A stretch of 9,517 nt of DNA, taken from contig NZ_CALTZE010000136.1 of NCBI RefSeq assembly GCF_943913695.1, positions 1-9,517 of the forward strand, written 5' to 3'. Origin of the DNA: an uncultured Marmoricola sp. (GTDB lineage: Bacteria > Actinomycetota > Actinomycetes > Propionibacteriales > Nocardioidaceae). The notes under the pieces were generated by a model. It searched no databases and was not told the origin of the DNA. It was given only the letters and a program-made list of their open reading frames with translations. Below are positions 1 through 7,520 of this stretch, piece by piece. Position 1 is the stretch's first letter. The number at the start of each line of letters is the position of its first letter. The translations under genes were made by a program, and so were the position numbers.

Positions 1-1
1 C

Positions 2-508
2 GGCCACGCCGAGGTGCGGGCCCCCGTCTACGACCACCTCACGTACGACATCGTCCCGGGGGGCGAGGTGGTCGTGCACGTCGCGGGGGGCGTGCGTCGG
101 GCCGGCGTGGTCGAGCTCCCCGCCGGGTCGCGGGTCGCCGACGCGATCGAGCAGGCAGGTGGCGCGCGCCCGGGGGTGCGGCTGCGCGGGCTCAACCTCG
201 CCCGCGTGCTCGTCGACGGCGAGCAGGTGTGGGTCGGCCGGCCGGTGGCCGCCGTGCCGGGCACCGCCTCCGGACCCGCAGCGGCCGCGAGCGGATCGGC
301 ACCGCCGACCACCGAGGCCCTGGTCAGCCTCAACACCGGCACCCTCGACCAGCTCGACACCGTGCCCGGCATCGGCCCGGTCACGGCGCAGAAGATCCTC
401 GACTGGCGGGCCGAGCAGGGTGGCTTCGGCTCGGTCGACGAGCTGCTGGAGATCGACGGCATCGGCGAGGCCACACTGGCCGAGATCGCCCCCCACGTCA
501 CGCTGTGA
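2..508 (+). CDS. comEA: ComEA, competence DNA-binding protein (5' partial)
   Basis: This is the C-terminal part of ComEA, the membrane-anchored receptor that binds double-stranded DNA outside the membrane and hands it to ComEC. The frame is open to the window edge. A GTG at 14 exists but has no ribosome binding site, and the N-terminal membrane anchor usual for the family is absent, so the gene very probably starts upstream. An SLBB-like domain comes first (about bases 60-245, with VVVHVAGGVRRAG and LNLARVLVDGEQV). A linker rich in Ala, Pro and Ser follows, then two helix-hairpin-helix motifs: VPGIGPVTA from base 362 and IDGIGEATL from base 452. The stop overlaps the comEC start in GTGA, so the two genes are translationally coupled. 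Family assignment is firm; whether the organism is naturally competent cannot be seen here. Confidence 0.93.
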   Translation, partial: GHAEVRAPVYDHLTYDIVPGGEVVVHVAGGVRRAGVVELPAGSRVADAIEQAGGARPGVRLRGLNLARVLVDGEQVWVGRPVAAVPGTASGPAAAASGSAPPTTEALVSLNTGTLDQLDTVPGIGPVTAQKILDWRAEQGGFGSVDELLEIDGIGEATLAEIAPHVTL

Positions 509-2841
509 GCCCCCGGGCGGCCGACCTCGGCGTACCCGACTCAGGCCTCGACCTGCGGCTGCCGGTGCTGGCCCTGGTGGCGTGGGCTGCCGCACTGGTC
601 ACCCTGCTGCTGCCCGGCTGGGTGCCCCTGGTGGTGCTGCTGCTCGCACCGGTGGTCGTCACCTGGGTACGCCGCAGTCGCCCCGGGCCCGCTCGCGTCG
701 GCCGCCTGACCGCGTGGTCGTGGTGGCTGATGGCGGCCGGGGTGGTGGTCGTCGCCACGCTGCGGGTGCAGTCGGTGCACGACAGCCCCGTCGCCCATCT
801 CGCCACGGAGCGTGCCGTGGTCTCCGCGGAGCTGGTCACGACCTCCGACCCGGTGCTGCGCGAGGGCAGGTTCGGCCCCGTGGTGCTGGTGCACGCCCGG
901 GTCGAGCAGGTGACCGGCCGCGGCGAGCGTCACCGCCTCCGCGCGCCAGTGCTGCTGCTGGCGGGGGAGGAGTGGCGCGAGGTCGAGCTCGGCAGCCGGC
1001 TCCGGACCTCAGGCCGGCTGGCTCCGGCGCGCGACGACGACGAGGCAGGAGTGCTGCACCCGCGGGGTCCGCCCGAGGTGATCGACGCTCCTGGCACGTG
1101 GTGGCAGGGCGCCGAGGCCGTGCGTGCGTCGGTACGCCGCGCGGTCGCCGAGCGCGACGAAGGCCCCCGCACGCTCGTCCCGGCGCTGGTGGCCGGCGAC
1201 GACGCCGGGATGCCGACCGAGGTGGTCGACGACTTCCAGGTCTCCGGGCTGACCCACCTGCTCGCCGTCTCGGGCACCAACCTGACCCTCGTGGTGGGCG
1301 CGCTGCTGCTGCTCGCCCGGTGGGCCGGCGTGCGCGCCCGAGGACTGCTGGTCGTCGGCCTGCTCGGGGTGGTCGGGTTCGTGCTGCTGGCGCGCGCGGA
1401 GCCGAGCGTGGTGCGGGCTGCGGCGATGGGCTCGGTGGGCCTGCTGGCGATGGGCCAGCACGGCCGTCGCCACGGCACCCGGGCGCTCGCAGCGGCGATC
1501 GTGGCGTTGCTGCTGTGGGACCCGTGGTGGGCGCTCTCGATCGGCTTCGTGCTCTCGGTGCTCGCGACGGCCGGCATCTTGTGGCTGGCCCCCGGCTGGC
1601 GGGACCGGCTCTGCCGCTGGCTGCCGCGCTGGGTGGCCGAGGCGGTCTCGGTGCCGCTGGCCGCCCAGGTCGCGTGCACGCCGGTGGTGGCGGCGCTGTC
1701 CTCGCAGGTGAGCCTGGTCGCAGTGGTGGCCAACCTGGCCGCGGCGCCCGTCGTCGGGCCGGCCACGGTGCTCGGCCTGGCCGGCGGCCTCGTCGGACTG
1801 GTGTGGGCGCCGCTGGGGGCGCTGGTGGCGTGGCCGGGCGCGTGGTGCGCCGCGTGGATCATCGCCGTCGCCCGCCGTAGCGCGTCGCTGCCGACGGCGG
1901 CGGTGCCGTGGCCGGGCGACGCGGTCGGGGTGGCCGGCCTGACGGTGCTGAGCCTGCTGGTCGCCGTGGCGCTCGGGCCGCTGCTCGCCCGGCGCGGCAC
2001 GGCGCTGGTGCTGGTCGCGGTGATGCTGCTGGTGCTGCTCGTGCCGGCGCCGCGGGCGCCCGGGTGGCTGTCACCGGGCTGGCCGCCCGACGGGTGGGTG
2101 ATGGTCGCGTGCGACGTCGGCCAGGGAGACGGCCTGGTCCTGCGCACCCGCGAGCACGAGGCCGTTGTCGTCGACGCGGGCCCCGACCCCGAGCCGATCG
2201 ACCGCTGCCTGAGCCGTCTCGGCATCCAACGGGTGGCGGTGCTCCTGCTCACCCACTTCCACGACGACCACGTCGGCGGGCTGGCGGGGGTGCTCGCGCG
2301 CCGCGAGGTGGGCGTGGTGGAGACCACCGGCCTGGCCGAGCCGGCGTACGGCGCGGAGCTGGTCGCGCGCGTCGCCGCGGAGGCCGGGGTGCCGGTGCGG
2401 GAGGCGGCGTACGGCGAGACGCGCCAGCTCGGACAGCTGCGCTGGCAGGTCGTCGCGCCCTCGATGGGCGCCGTGGCCGCCGACGCCAACGACGCCAGCG
2501 TCGTGCTGCTCGCCGAGAGCCGCGGGGCGCGGCTGCTGCTCCTGGGCGACCAGGAGCAGCCCGCGCAGCAGCGCCTGCTGCGCGAGCTGGGGGAGACCGA
2601 CGTCGACGTGATCAAGGTCGCCCACCACGGCAGCGCCGACCAGGACCCGGCGCTGCTGGACGCGGTCGACCCCGAGTTGGCGGTGATCTCGGTCGGCGCC
2701 GACAACGACTACGGCCACCCGGCGCCCTCGTTGCTGCACTCCCTCGATGCCGTGGGCGCCGAGGTCGCCCGCACCGACCACGCCGGTGACGTCGCCGTGG
2801 TCGCGACCGAGGCGGGGGTGCGGCTGCAGGGTCGGGGCTGA
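505..2841 (+). CDS. comEC: ComEC/Rec2 DNA-uptake channel protein
   Basis: This is the polytopic membrane protein that carries single-stranded DNA into the cytoplasm during transformation; its 778 aa is normal for actinobacteria. I chose GTG 505 because it overlaps the comEA stop (GTGA) and opens directly into the first membrane segments; the frame is open further upstream, but that lies inside comEA. Order: two or three N-terminal membrane segments (about residues 15-87), a DUF4131-type region, then the Competence membrane domain (about 225-500) with the family motif HLLAVSGTN at 251-259. Last comes a metallo-beta-lactamase-like domain: DVGQGDG 537-543, VVDAG 555-559, the metal-binding THFHDDH 583-589, LLGDQE 679-684, AHHGS 706-710 and GHP 737-739. 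All metal-ligand motifs are present, so a nuclease-type C-terminus is plausible. In many actinobacteria holA follows; here phzF does. Confidence 0.95.
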   Translation: MSPRAADLGVPDSGLDLRLPVLALVAWAAALVTLLLPGWVPLVVLLLAPVVVTWVRRSRPGPARVGRLTAWSWWLMAAGVVVVATLRVQSVHDSPVAHLATERAVVSAELVTTSDPVLREGRFGPVVLVHARVEQVTGRGERHRLRAPVLLLAGEEWREVELGSRLRTSGRLAPARDDDEAGVLHPRGPPEVIDAPGTWWQGAEAVRASVRRAVAERDEGPRTLVPALVAGDDAGMPTEVVDDFQVSGLTHLLAVSGTNLTLVVGALLLLARWAGVRARGLLVVGLLGVVGFVLLARAEPSVVRAAAMGSVGLLAMGQHGRRHGTRALAAAIVALLLWDPWWALSIGFVLSVLATAGILWLAPGWRDRLCRWLPRWVAEAVSVPLAAQVACTPVVAALSSQVSLVAVVANLAAAPVVGPATVLGLAGGLVGLVWAPLGALVAWPGAWCAAWIIAVARRSASLPTAAVPWPGDAVGVAGLTVLSLLVAVALGPLLARRGTALVLVAVMLLVLLVPAPRAPGWLSPGWPPDGWVMVACDVGQGDGLVLRTREHEAVVVDAGPDPEPIDRCLSRLGIQRVAVLLLTHFHDDHVGGLAGVLARREVGVVETTGLAEPAYGAELVARVAAEAGVPVREAAYGETRQLGQLRWQVVAPSMGAVAADANDASVVLLAESRGARLLLLGDQEQPAQQRLLRELGETDVDVIKVAHHGSADQDPALLDAVDPELAVISVGADNDYGHPAPSLLHSLDAVGAEVARTDHAGDVAVVATEAGVRLQGRG

Positions 2842-2870
2842 GCGTCGGACGGGGGTGCGAGAGTGGAGCG

Positions 2871-3707
2871 GTGCGTGGGTATCGGCAGGTTGACGTCTTC
2901 GGGTCCGGTCCTCTCGCAGGCAACCCGGTCGCCGTCGTGCACGACGCGGAGGGGCTCGACGACGAGGTGCTGCAGCGCTTCGCCGACTGGACCAACCTCT
3001 CGGAGACCACTTTCCTGCTGCCTCCGCGCGATCCTGCCGCCGACTACCGCGTGCGCATCTTCACCCCCGCCGAGGAGCTTCCGTTCGCGGGCCACCCCAC
3101 GCTCGGCACCGCTCACGCGTGGCTCGAGGCGGGGGGAGTGCCGGCTCGCGACGGCGTGGTGGTGCAGGAGTGCGGCGTCGGGCTCGTCGACGTACGCCGC
3201 GACGGCGACCGGCTGGCCTTCGCCGCCCCCGGCTTCCTGCGCGAGGGACCGCCCGACCAGCCGACTCTGGAGCAGGCCGTGCGCTCGTTGCACCTCGAGC
3301 GAGACGACGTGCTCGACGCCGCGTGGATCGACAATGGCCCGGGCTGGCTCGGCCTGCGGTTGCGCAGCGCCGAGGTGGTGCTCGGACTGGAGCCCGACTT
3401 CGACGCGATGAGCGGCCTCGAGCTCGGTGTCATCGGCTCGCACGACGACCCGGCCGGCGTCGGCGCCCACGTCGAGGTGCGCGCGTTCTGCCCCGGCGTC
3501 GGGGTGCGCGAGGACCCCGTCACGGGCAGCCTCAACGCCGGCTTCGCCCGCTGGCTGCAGACCACGGGCGTGCTGCCGGCGTCGTACGTCGCCCGGCAGG
3601 GCACGGCCCTCGGCCGCGACGGCCGGGTGCACATCGACGCCGTCGACGGCACCACGTGGGTCGGAGGTGCCACCCGCACGGTGCTGCGCGGCTCCGCCGA
3701 CCTCTGA
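2871..3707 (+). CDS. PhzF-family isomerase/epimerase
   Basis: This is a cytosolic protein of the PhzF fold (two diaminopimelate-epimerase-like halves), 278 aa, the usual length. PhzF itself isomerises trans-2,3-dihydro-3-hydroxyanthranilate in phenazine synthesis, but most relatives have unknown substrates, and no phenazine genes are seen here. The N-terminus RYRQVDVF and GNPVAVV at 17-23 are typical. The catalytic glutamate is present as E45 in NLSETTF, followed by FAGHPTLG at 72-79 and EDPVTGS at 214-220, whose D215 matches the conserved aspartate. The start is GTG 2871, since no other in-frame start gives this N-terminus. Its ribosome binding site is weak: GGAG at 2865-2868 lies only 2 nt away, and GAGAG at 2859-2863 is 7 nt away. 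The gene lies close behind comEC and may be co-transcribed, though no functional link is known. It is convergent with the ABC permease. Confidence 0.92.
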   Translation: MRGYRQVDVFGSGPLAGNPVAVVHDAEGLDDEVLQRFADWTNLSETTFLLPPRDPAADYRVRIFTPAEELPFAGHPTLGTAHAWLEAGGVPARDGVVVQECGVGLVDVRRDGDRLAFAAPGFLREGPPDQPTLEQAVRSLHLERDDVLDAAWIDNGPGWLGLRLRSAEVVLGLEPDFDAMSGLELGVIGSHDDPAGVGAHVEVRAFCPGVGVREDPVTGSLNAGFARWLQTTGVLPASYVARQGTALGRDGRVHIDAVDGTTWVGGATRTVLRGSADL

Positions 3708-3740
3708 GGTCTGCCGGCCGGGCGGCCGCGTGCGGCCTCA
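3705..3740 (+). terminator. Hairpin overlapping the phzF stop codon, probable terminator
   Basis: The phzF stop codon is the first base-paired triplet of an inverted repeat. TGAGGTC (3705-3711) pairs with GGCCTCA (3734-3740), including one G-U pair. Inside it, CGGCC (3715-3719) pairs with GGCCG (3724-3728) around the loop GGGC. No T-run follows, as is common for terminators of GC-rich actinobacteria. It could end the comEA-comEC-phzF transcript; this is inferred from structure only. Confidence 0.45.
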
Positions 3741-3770
3741 TGCCGCCGAGCGGTCGGTTGGCCGCCGCCC

Positions 3771-4223
3771 GAGCCCACTGACCATGCGGACTCGTGGGGG
3801 CGGCACACGACCCGGCCGGCGGCGCCACCAGGCACCGCCGGCCCGCCGCGGGTCGTCAGTCGAGCGCGAGCCCCTCGGCCGGGGCGACGCGGGCGGCCCG
3901 GCGGGCGGGCAGCGGCACCACGAGGCACCGCCGACCCGGCGCGGGATGTCAGTGCCGCCCGAGGCTACTGCCCGCACGGACTCGCGCAGGCGGCGCACGA
4001 CCGGCCGACGGCGCCACGGGGCACTGCCGATCGGGCGTCAGTGCCGTCCGAGCTCACCGACCGGCCGACTGCGACGCGGGCGGCGCACGACCCGGCCGAC
4101 GGCGCCACGGGACACCGCCGACCGGCGTCAAGACCGTCCGAGTCCGCAGACCACGCGAACTGTGCAGGCGGCGCACGACGCGGCCGACGGCGCCACGGGG
4201 GCACCGCCGAAGCGGCGCGAGGC
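3771..4223. repeat. Degenerate tandem array of ~90-bp units between convergent genes
   Basis: Four long units start with GAG at 3771, 3961 (89 bp), 4050 (90 bp) and 4140, plus a partial unit at 3913-3960. The best-kept core starts CGGCRCACGAC and continues through GGCGCCA. It lies at 3801-3831, 3991-4020, 4081-4111 and 4169-4199. The last three cores differ by a single base or a one-base gap; the first is more diverged. Most units also carry a dyad at the same place: CGCCG/CGGCG at 3929-3941, 4116-4127 and 4205-4217, or GGCACTG/CAGTGCC at 4020-4045. Unit lengths are not all multiples of three and no frame gives a protein-like product, so I read it as non-coding. The run between 3861 and 3912 is a copied gene end (separate entry). 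Bases 3741-3770 look like the worn tail of one more unit. Possible roles are a minisatellite, a multi-hairpin terminator block or decayed duplicated sequence. Confidence 0.75.
3855..3912 (-). repeat. Second copy of the 3' end of the ABC permease gene
   Basis: Bases 3855-3912 repeat 4224-4281, the last codons and stop of the permease, 369 bp away in the same orientation. The first 37 bases are identical, and the whole 58 bp differs at two positions. On the - strand both differences fall in third codon positions of alanine codons, so the copy would still encode PARRAARVAPAEGLALD and the stop. The repeat unit before each copy (3771-3860 and 4140-4229) is also related, so the similarity continues weakly to the left. 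No matching permease sequence is found beyond 3912. Confidence 0.85.
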
Positions 4224-4224
4224 G

Positions 4225-6670
4225 TCAGTCGAGCGCGAGCCCCTCGGCCGGGGCGACGCGAGCCGCCCGGCGGGCGGGCAGGACCCCGGCGGCGAGCCCC
4301 GCCAGCCCGGCGGCCAGCAGCACGAGCCCCAGCTGACCCCAGGGCAGCACGAACCCCGTGCCGTCGACGAGCTGCGCGACCATCGTCTGCACCCCGACCC
4401 AGGCGAAGGCCAGGCCGATCGCCGTGCCGAGCACCGCGGCGACCACGGTGAGCAGCAGCGACTCCCAGGTCAGCGTCCACCGCAGCTGCCGGCGGGTCAG
4501 CCCGAGGGCGCGCAGCAGCGCGTGCTCGCGGCCCCGTTCGACGACCGAGAGACCGAGGGTGTTGGCGATGCCCACGAGTGCGATCGCGACGGAGACGCCC
4601 AGCAGCCCCACGACGGCGCCGACGACGACGTCGAGCTGGGTGTCGACGTAGGCCCGCTGCGACAGCCCGTCGGAGAGGCCGAGCCCAGCGGGCGCGGCGA
4701 TCGCGCCGAGGTCGCCGGCGAGGTCCTCGGGGTCGGTGGCGTCGTCGGCGCGCACCCAGACGGCGTACGCCGCGGGGTCGGGGTCGAGGGCGGCCAGGGT
4801 GCCTGGTGCGACGAGGGCGGCGTCGCCCCAGCCCTCGCCGAGCACGGCGACGCGGAGCCGCTCGGTGCGGCCGTCGACACTGACACCCACGCGTTCGGGC
4901 ACGCGGCCCGCCACCTCGACGACGTCGCTGGGGAGCGCGATCGTGCCGGGCGGCAGGGCGAGGGCGCCTCCGCCGCCGTTGCTGCGGGCGACCTCGCGCT
5001 CGACGGACGTGGGGGCGAGCAGGGTGAGCTGCTCGACGCCGGGCAGGCCGCGTACGCCGGCCACCGCACCCGAGACCGCTACGGCGCGCTCCACGCCGGG
5101 TGCCGTGGACGCCTGCGTGACGACGTCGTCGCCGACCGGGCGTGCGGTCGAGGTCAGGGTCGCGTCGAGCGGGTGCTGGGTGACCATCTCCAGGTCGACG
5201 GCCGACCTCGAGGTGGCCATCCCGGTGAGCACGGCCGTGGTGAGCGTGACGCCGACGAGCAGGGAGGCGGCGGTGGTCGCCGTACGCCGGGGGTGGCGTA
5301 CGGCGTTGCCCACCGCGAGCCGCCCGGCCGGACCGCCGAGGCGTCGCAGCGGCACCGCCACGACCCGCAGCACGGCGGGCACCAGCACCGGCCCGAGCAC
5401 CAGCACGCCGGCGAAGCACGCCGTGCCGGCGGCCAGCATCACGAGCACCTGCTGGGAGACCGTCGCCAGCCACAGACCCGCGACGCCGAGCACCATCACG
5501 CCGAGGCCGAGGGCCAGCCGACCGCGCGAGAGGGGGAGCGCCCTCCGCCCCCGGGGCCTCGGGTCGCAAAGCGGCGAGCGGCGAGACCCGGGTGACGGCG
5601 CGGGTCGGCAGCCACGAGGCCACCAGTGCGACGACGGTGCCGAGCACGAAGGCGCCCGCCAGCCACGAGGGTGACAGCGACGCTGCGCCGAGCCCGGCCC
5701 CGGGCGCCCACGCGCGGATCGCCGCCACCAGTCCCAGCCCCGCAGCAGCGCCCACCAGGAGCCCGAGGCAGGAGCTGCCGAGACCGACCGCCAGCGCCTC
5801 GAGGCGTACGCCGCGGCGCACCTGCCGCCGCGTCGCCCCGACGCAGCGGAGCGCTGCCACCTCACGCTGGCGCTGGGCGAAGAGGATCGAGAAGGTGTTG
5901 GCGATGACGATGACCGCGACCACCGTCGCGATGCTCGCGAAGAGCAGCAGCACCATCGAGATCACGTCGACGCCGTTGGTGGCGTCCTGCTGTCGCTGCT
6001 CGACGTACGCCCGGGCGCTGACGACCTGCGCGTCCGGAGAGATCTCGGCGACCTGCTCGGCGAGGTCGGCCGGCGGGTCGGCGAAGGCGACCGACTCGAC
6101 GTAGGAGCCGCCGACGAACGGTCGCTGGTCGGCCCAGGTCAGGTAGAGCTGCGACCCGACGCCGCCCGCCGGGGTGTCGGCGAGCCCGACCACCGTCACC
6201 TCGGTGGCGGTGTCGCCGCGGCCCAGCCGCAGGCGGTCGCCGACGGCGACGCGGCCGTTCTTGGCGGCGTTGGCGTCGACGAGGGTCTCACCGGCGACCC
6301 GCGGGAAGCGGCCCTCGAGGAGGGTCTGCCAGCGCTGACCGCGCTCGGTGGAGACGGGTCCGACGGTGACGTCGGTGTCGGCCGCCCCGGCGCGGTGCAC
6401 CGGCACCCGGGTGAAGCCGAGCACCGAGGGCGCCCCACCCTCGCGCGCGGCGCGGTCGGCGAGGGCGACGGCCTGCTCCCCGTCCAGGCCGGTCACCACC
6501 TCCTGGGCACCGCGGAAGGGCAGCGCGACCCCGCGGGTGAGGCCGTCGCGGGTGGCTGAGCCGAGCGCGTCGGTCACCACGACGAAGCCGACGGCGACGA
6601 CGACCGCCGCGACCGCGGCGAGGTAGCGCCGCGCGTGCACCCGGAGCGAGGCCAGCAGCACCGTGCGCAT
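4225..6670 (-). pseudogene. FtsX/MacB-type ABC transporter permease with a one-base frameshift
   Basis: This is the membrane subunit of an ABC system driven by the ATPase just upstream, of the large actinobacterial kind with two FtsX domains. The first half (6670 to about 5556) has a membrane helix at residues ~16-35, an extracytoplasmic MacB-like domain, and an FtsX domain with ALRCVGATRRQV near residue 271. The second half (about 5532 to 4225) has more helices, a second extracytoplasmic domain, and an FtsX domain with LLRALGLTRRQL, ending GLALD. The halves lie in different frames: the span is 2446 bases, one base too many, and removing it gives about 814 aa, the usual family size. ATG 6670 is preferred over GTG 6673 because GGGAGG at 6675-6680 is then 4 nt away rather than 1, and it overlaps the ATPase stop (TGATG). 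The gene is either a sequencing error or a recent inactivation. MacB-like export or envelope-stress defence is likely; the substrate is unknown. Confidence 0.88.
5532..5556 (-). other. Frameshift site in the permease gene
   Basis: The protein-like reading frame changes here. Upstream it reads LAALRPEAPGAEGA; downstream a frame one base away reads LSRGRLALGLGV. Two five-base homopolymers are candidates: C5 at 5548-5552 and G5 at 5532-5536 (+ strand). Removing one base from either restores a continuous protein. The place is the variable cytoplasmic link between the first FtsX domain and the next helix, so the exact base cannot be fixed from sequence alone. No stop codon or strong slippery site supports programmed shifting. 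Confidence 0.85.
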
Positions 6671-7443
6671 CACGCCTCCCGACCGGACAGCGCGGCGACG
6701 AGACGCTGCTGCGAGGGCTGCTCGAGCCGGGCCGAGACCCGACCGTCGGTGAGCACGACCACGTCGTCGGCGTATGCCGCGGCGTCGAGCTCGTGGGTCA
6801 CCATCACGACCGTCTGGCCGAGCTCGCGCACCGAGCGGCGCAGGTAGCCCAGCACCTCCGCGGAGGAGTCACTGTCGAGGTTGCCCGTCGGCTCGTCGGC
6901 GAAGACGATGCTCGGCCGGGCCACGAGCGCCCGGGCGAGCGCGACGCGCTGCTGCTGGCCGCCCGAGAGCTCGGCGGGTCGGTGCCCGAGCCGGTCGCCG
7001 AGCCCGAGCACGTCGACGACGCCGTCGAGCAGCGCGTGGTCGACGGGGGCGCCGGCGAGCTCGAGGGGGAGCAGCACGTTCTGCCGCGCCGTCAGCATCG
7101 GCAGCAGGTTGAAGGCCTGGAAGACGAAGCCGACGTGCTCTCGCCGGAAGACGGTGAGCCGGTCGTCGTCCATGCCGTCCAGCGCCACGCCGCCGACGCA
7201 GACGCTGCCGGCGGTGGGGCGGTCGAGCCCCGCCAGCACGTGCATCAGCGTCGACTTGCCCGAGCCCGAGCGGCCCATCACGGCGGTGAAGCGCTGGGCG
7301 GCGATCTCGAGGTCGACGTCGCGCAGCGCGTGCACGGCCGTGTCGCCGCGGCCGAAGGTGCGGCTCACGCCGCGGGCCACGACGGCGGGGGAAGGTGTGG
7401 GCGAGGTGGTGTCGGTGTCGTCCGTGAGGTCGGTGGAGGTCAT
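6670..7443 (-). CDS. ABC transporter ATP-binding protein, MacB/LolD type
   Basis: This is the cytoplasmic ATPase that powers the FtsX-type permease encoded next, 257 aa. All nucleotide-binding motifs are intact: Walker A GRSGSGKST at 57-65, Q-loop Q109 in FVFQAFNLLP, signature LSGGQQQR at 159-166, Walker B IVFADEP at 179-185 with catalytic E184, D-loop NLDS, and H-loop H217 in VTHELD. The phrase FNLLPMLTARQNV is typical of the MacB/LolD/FtsE branch. The frame is open to 7566, but I chose ATG 7443 because the homology starts soon after it and a -10 box sits at a leaderless distance. The stop overlaps the permease start in TGATG, so the two are translationally coupled. It lies directly behind the kinase-regulator pair, the usual arrangement for a transporter controlled by its own two-component system. 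Confidence 0.94.
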   Translation of the reverse strand: MTSTDLTDDTDTTSPTPSPAVVARGVSRTFGRGDTAVHALRDVDLEIAAQRFTAVMGRSGSGKSTLMHVLAGLDRPTAGSVCVGGVALDGMDDDRLTVFRREHVGFVFQAFNLLPMLTARQNVLLPLELAGAPVDHALLDGVVDVLGLGDRLGHRPAELSGGQQQRVALARALVARPSIVFADEPTGNLDSDSSAEVLGYLRRSVRELGQTVVMVTHELDAAAYADDVVVLTDGRVSARLEQPSQQRLVAALSGREA

Positions 7444-7450
7444 GGCGATG

Positions 7451-7456
7451 ACGCTA
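7451..7456 (-). promoter_or_regulatory. -10 box of the ABC operon, leaderless start predicted
   Basis: On the - strand this reads TAGCGT, fitting the actinobacterial TANNNT -10 consensus. It is followed by 7 nt and then the ATG of the ATPase, so transcription would begin at or next to the A of the start codon (7443). No Shine-Dalgarno sequence lies before that ATG, which agrees with a leaderless mRNA. No clear -35 box is seen, suggesting the promoter needs an activator. Confidence 0.55.
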
Positions 7457-7485
7457 GGAAGCAGCGGCGGTCGCGTCGTCTGGCT

Positions 7486-7518
7486 GCGGTCGGGACCTGT
7501 GCTACGACCGCGGTCGGG
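7486..7518 (-). promoter_or_regulatory. Candidate activator-binding repeats upstream of the ABC promoter
   Basis: A 9-bp sequence GCGGTCGGG occurs twice in direct orientation, at 7486-7494 and 7510-7518, with starts 24 bp apart. The second copy is part of a perfect 12-bp palindrome, CGACCGCGGTCG, at 7505-7516. Relative to the predicted start at 7443 the copies lie at about -43 to -51 and -67 to -75, where class I/II activators bind. The linked LuxR/NarL regulator is the natural candidate; this is inference. Confidence 0.4.
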
Positions 7519-7520
7519 GC

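Noticed and set aside
229..504. Upstream extension of comEC to an earlier start at 229
   Set aside because: This stretch lies inside comEA in another frame and gives Arg/Gly/His-rich nonsense; the GTG at 505 fits the family N-terminus.
3771..4223. CRISPR array or integron-like cassette array
   Set aside because: Units are contiguous, about 90 bp and diverged throughout. There are no short identical repeats separated by unique spacers, and no cas or integrase gene nearby.
5532..5556. Programmed ribosomal frameshifting in the permease
   Set aside because: There is no in-frame stop to trigger a +1 shift, no known slippery pattern and no obvious stimulating structure; a sequencing error or mutation is simpler.
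3427..5595. Long + strand open frame of 722 codons
   Set aside because: It lies antisense to the permease and crosses phzF and the array. Its composition (Arg, Gly, Pro, His rich) is that of a GC-rich shadow frame with no recognisable domain.
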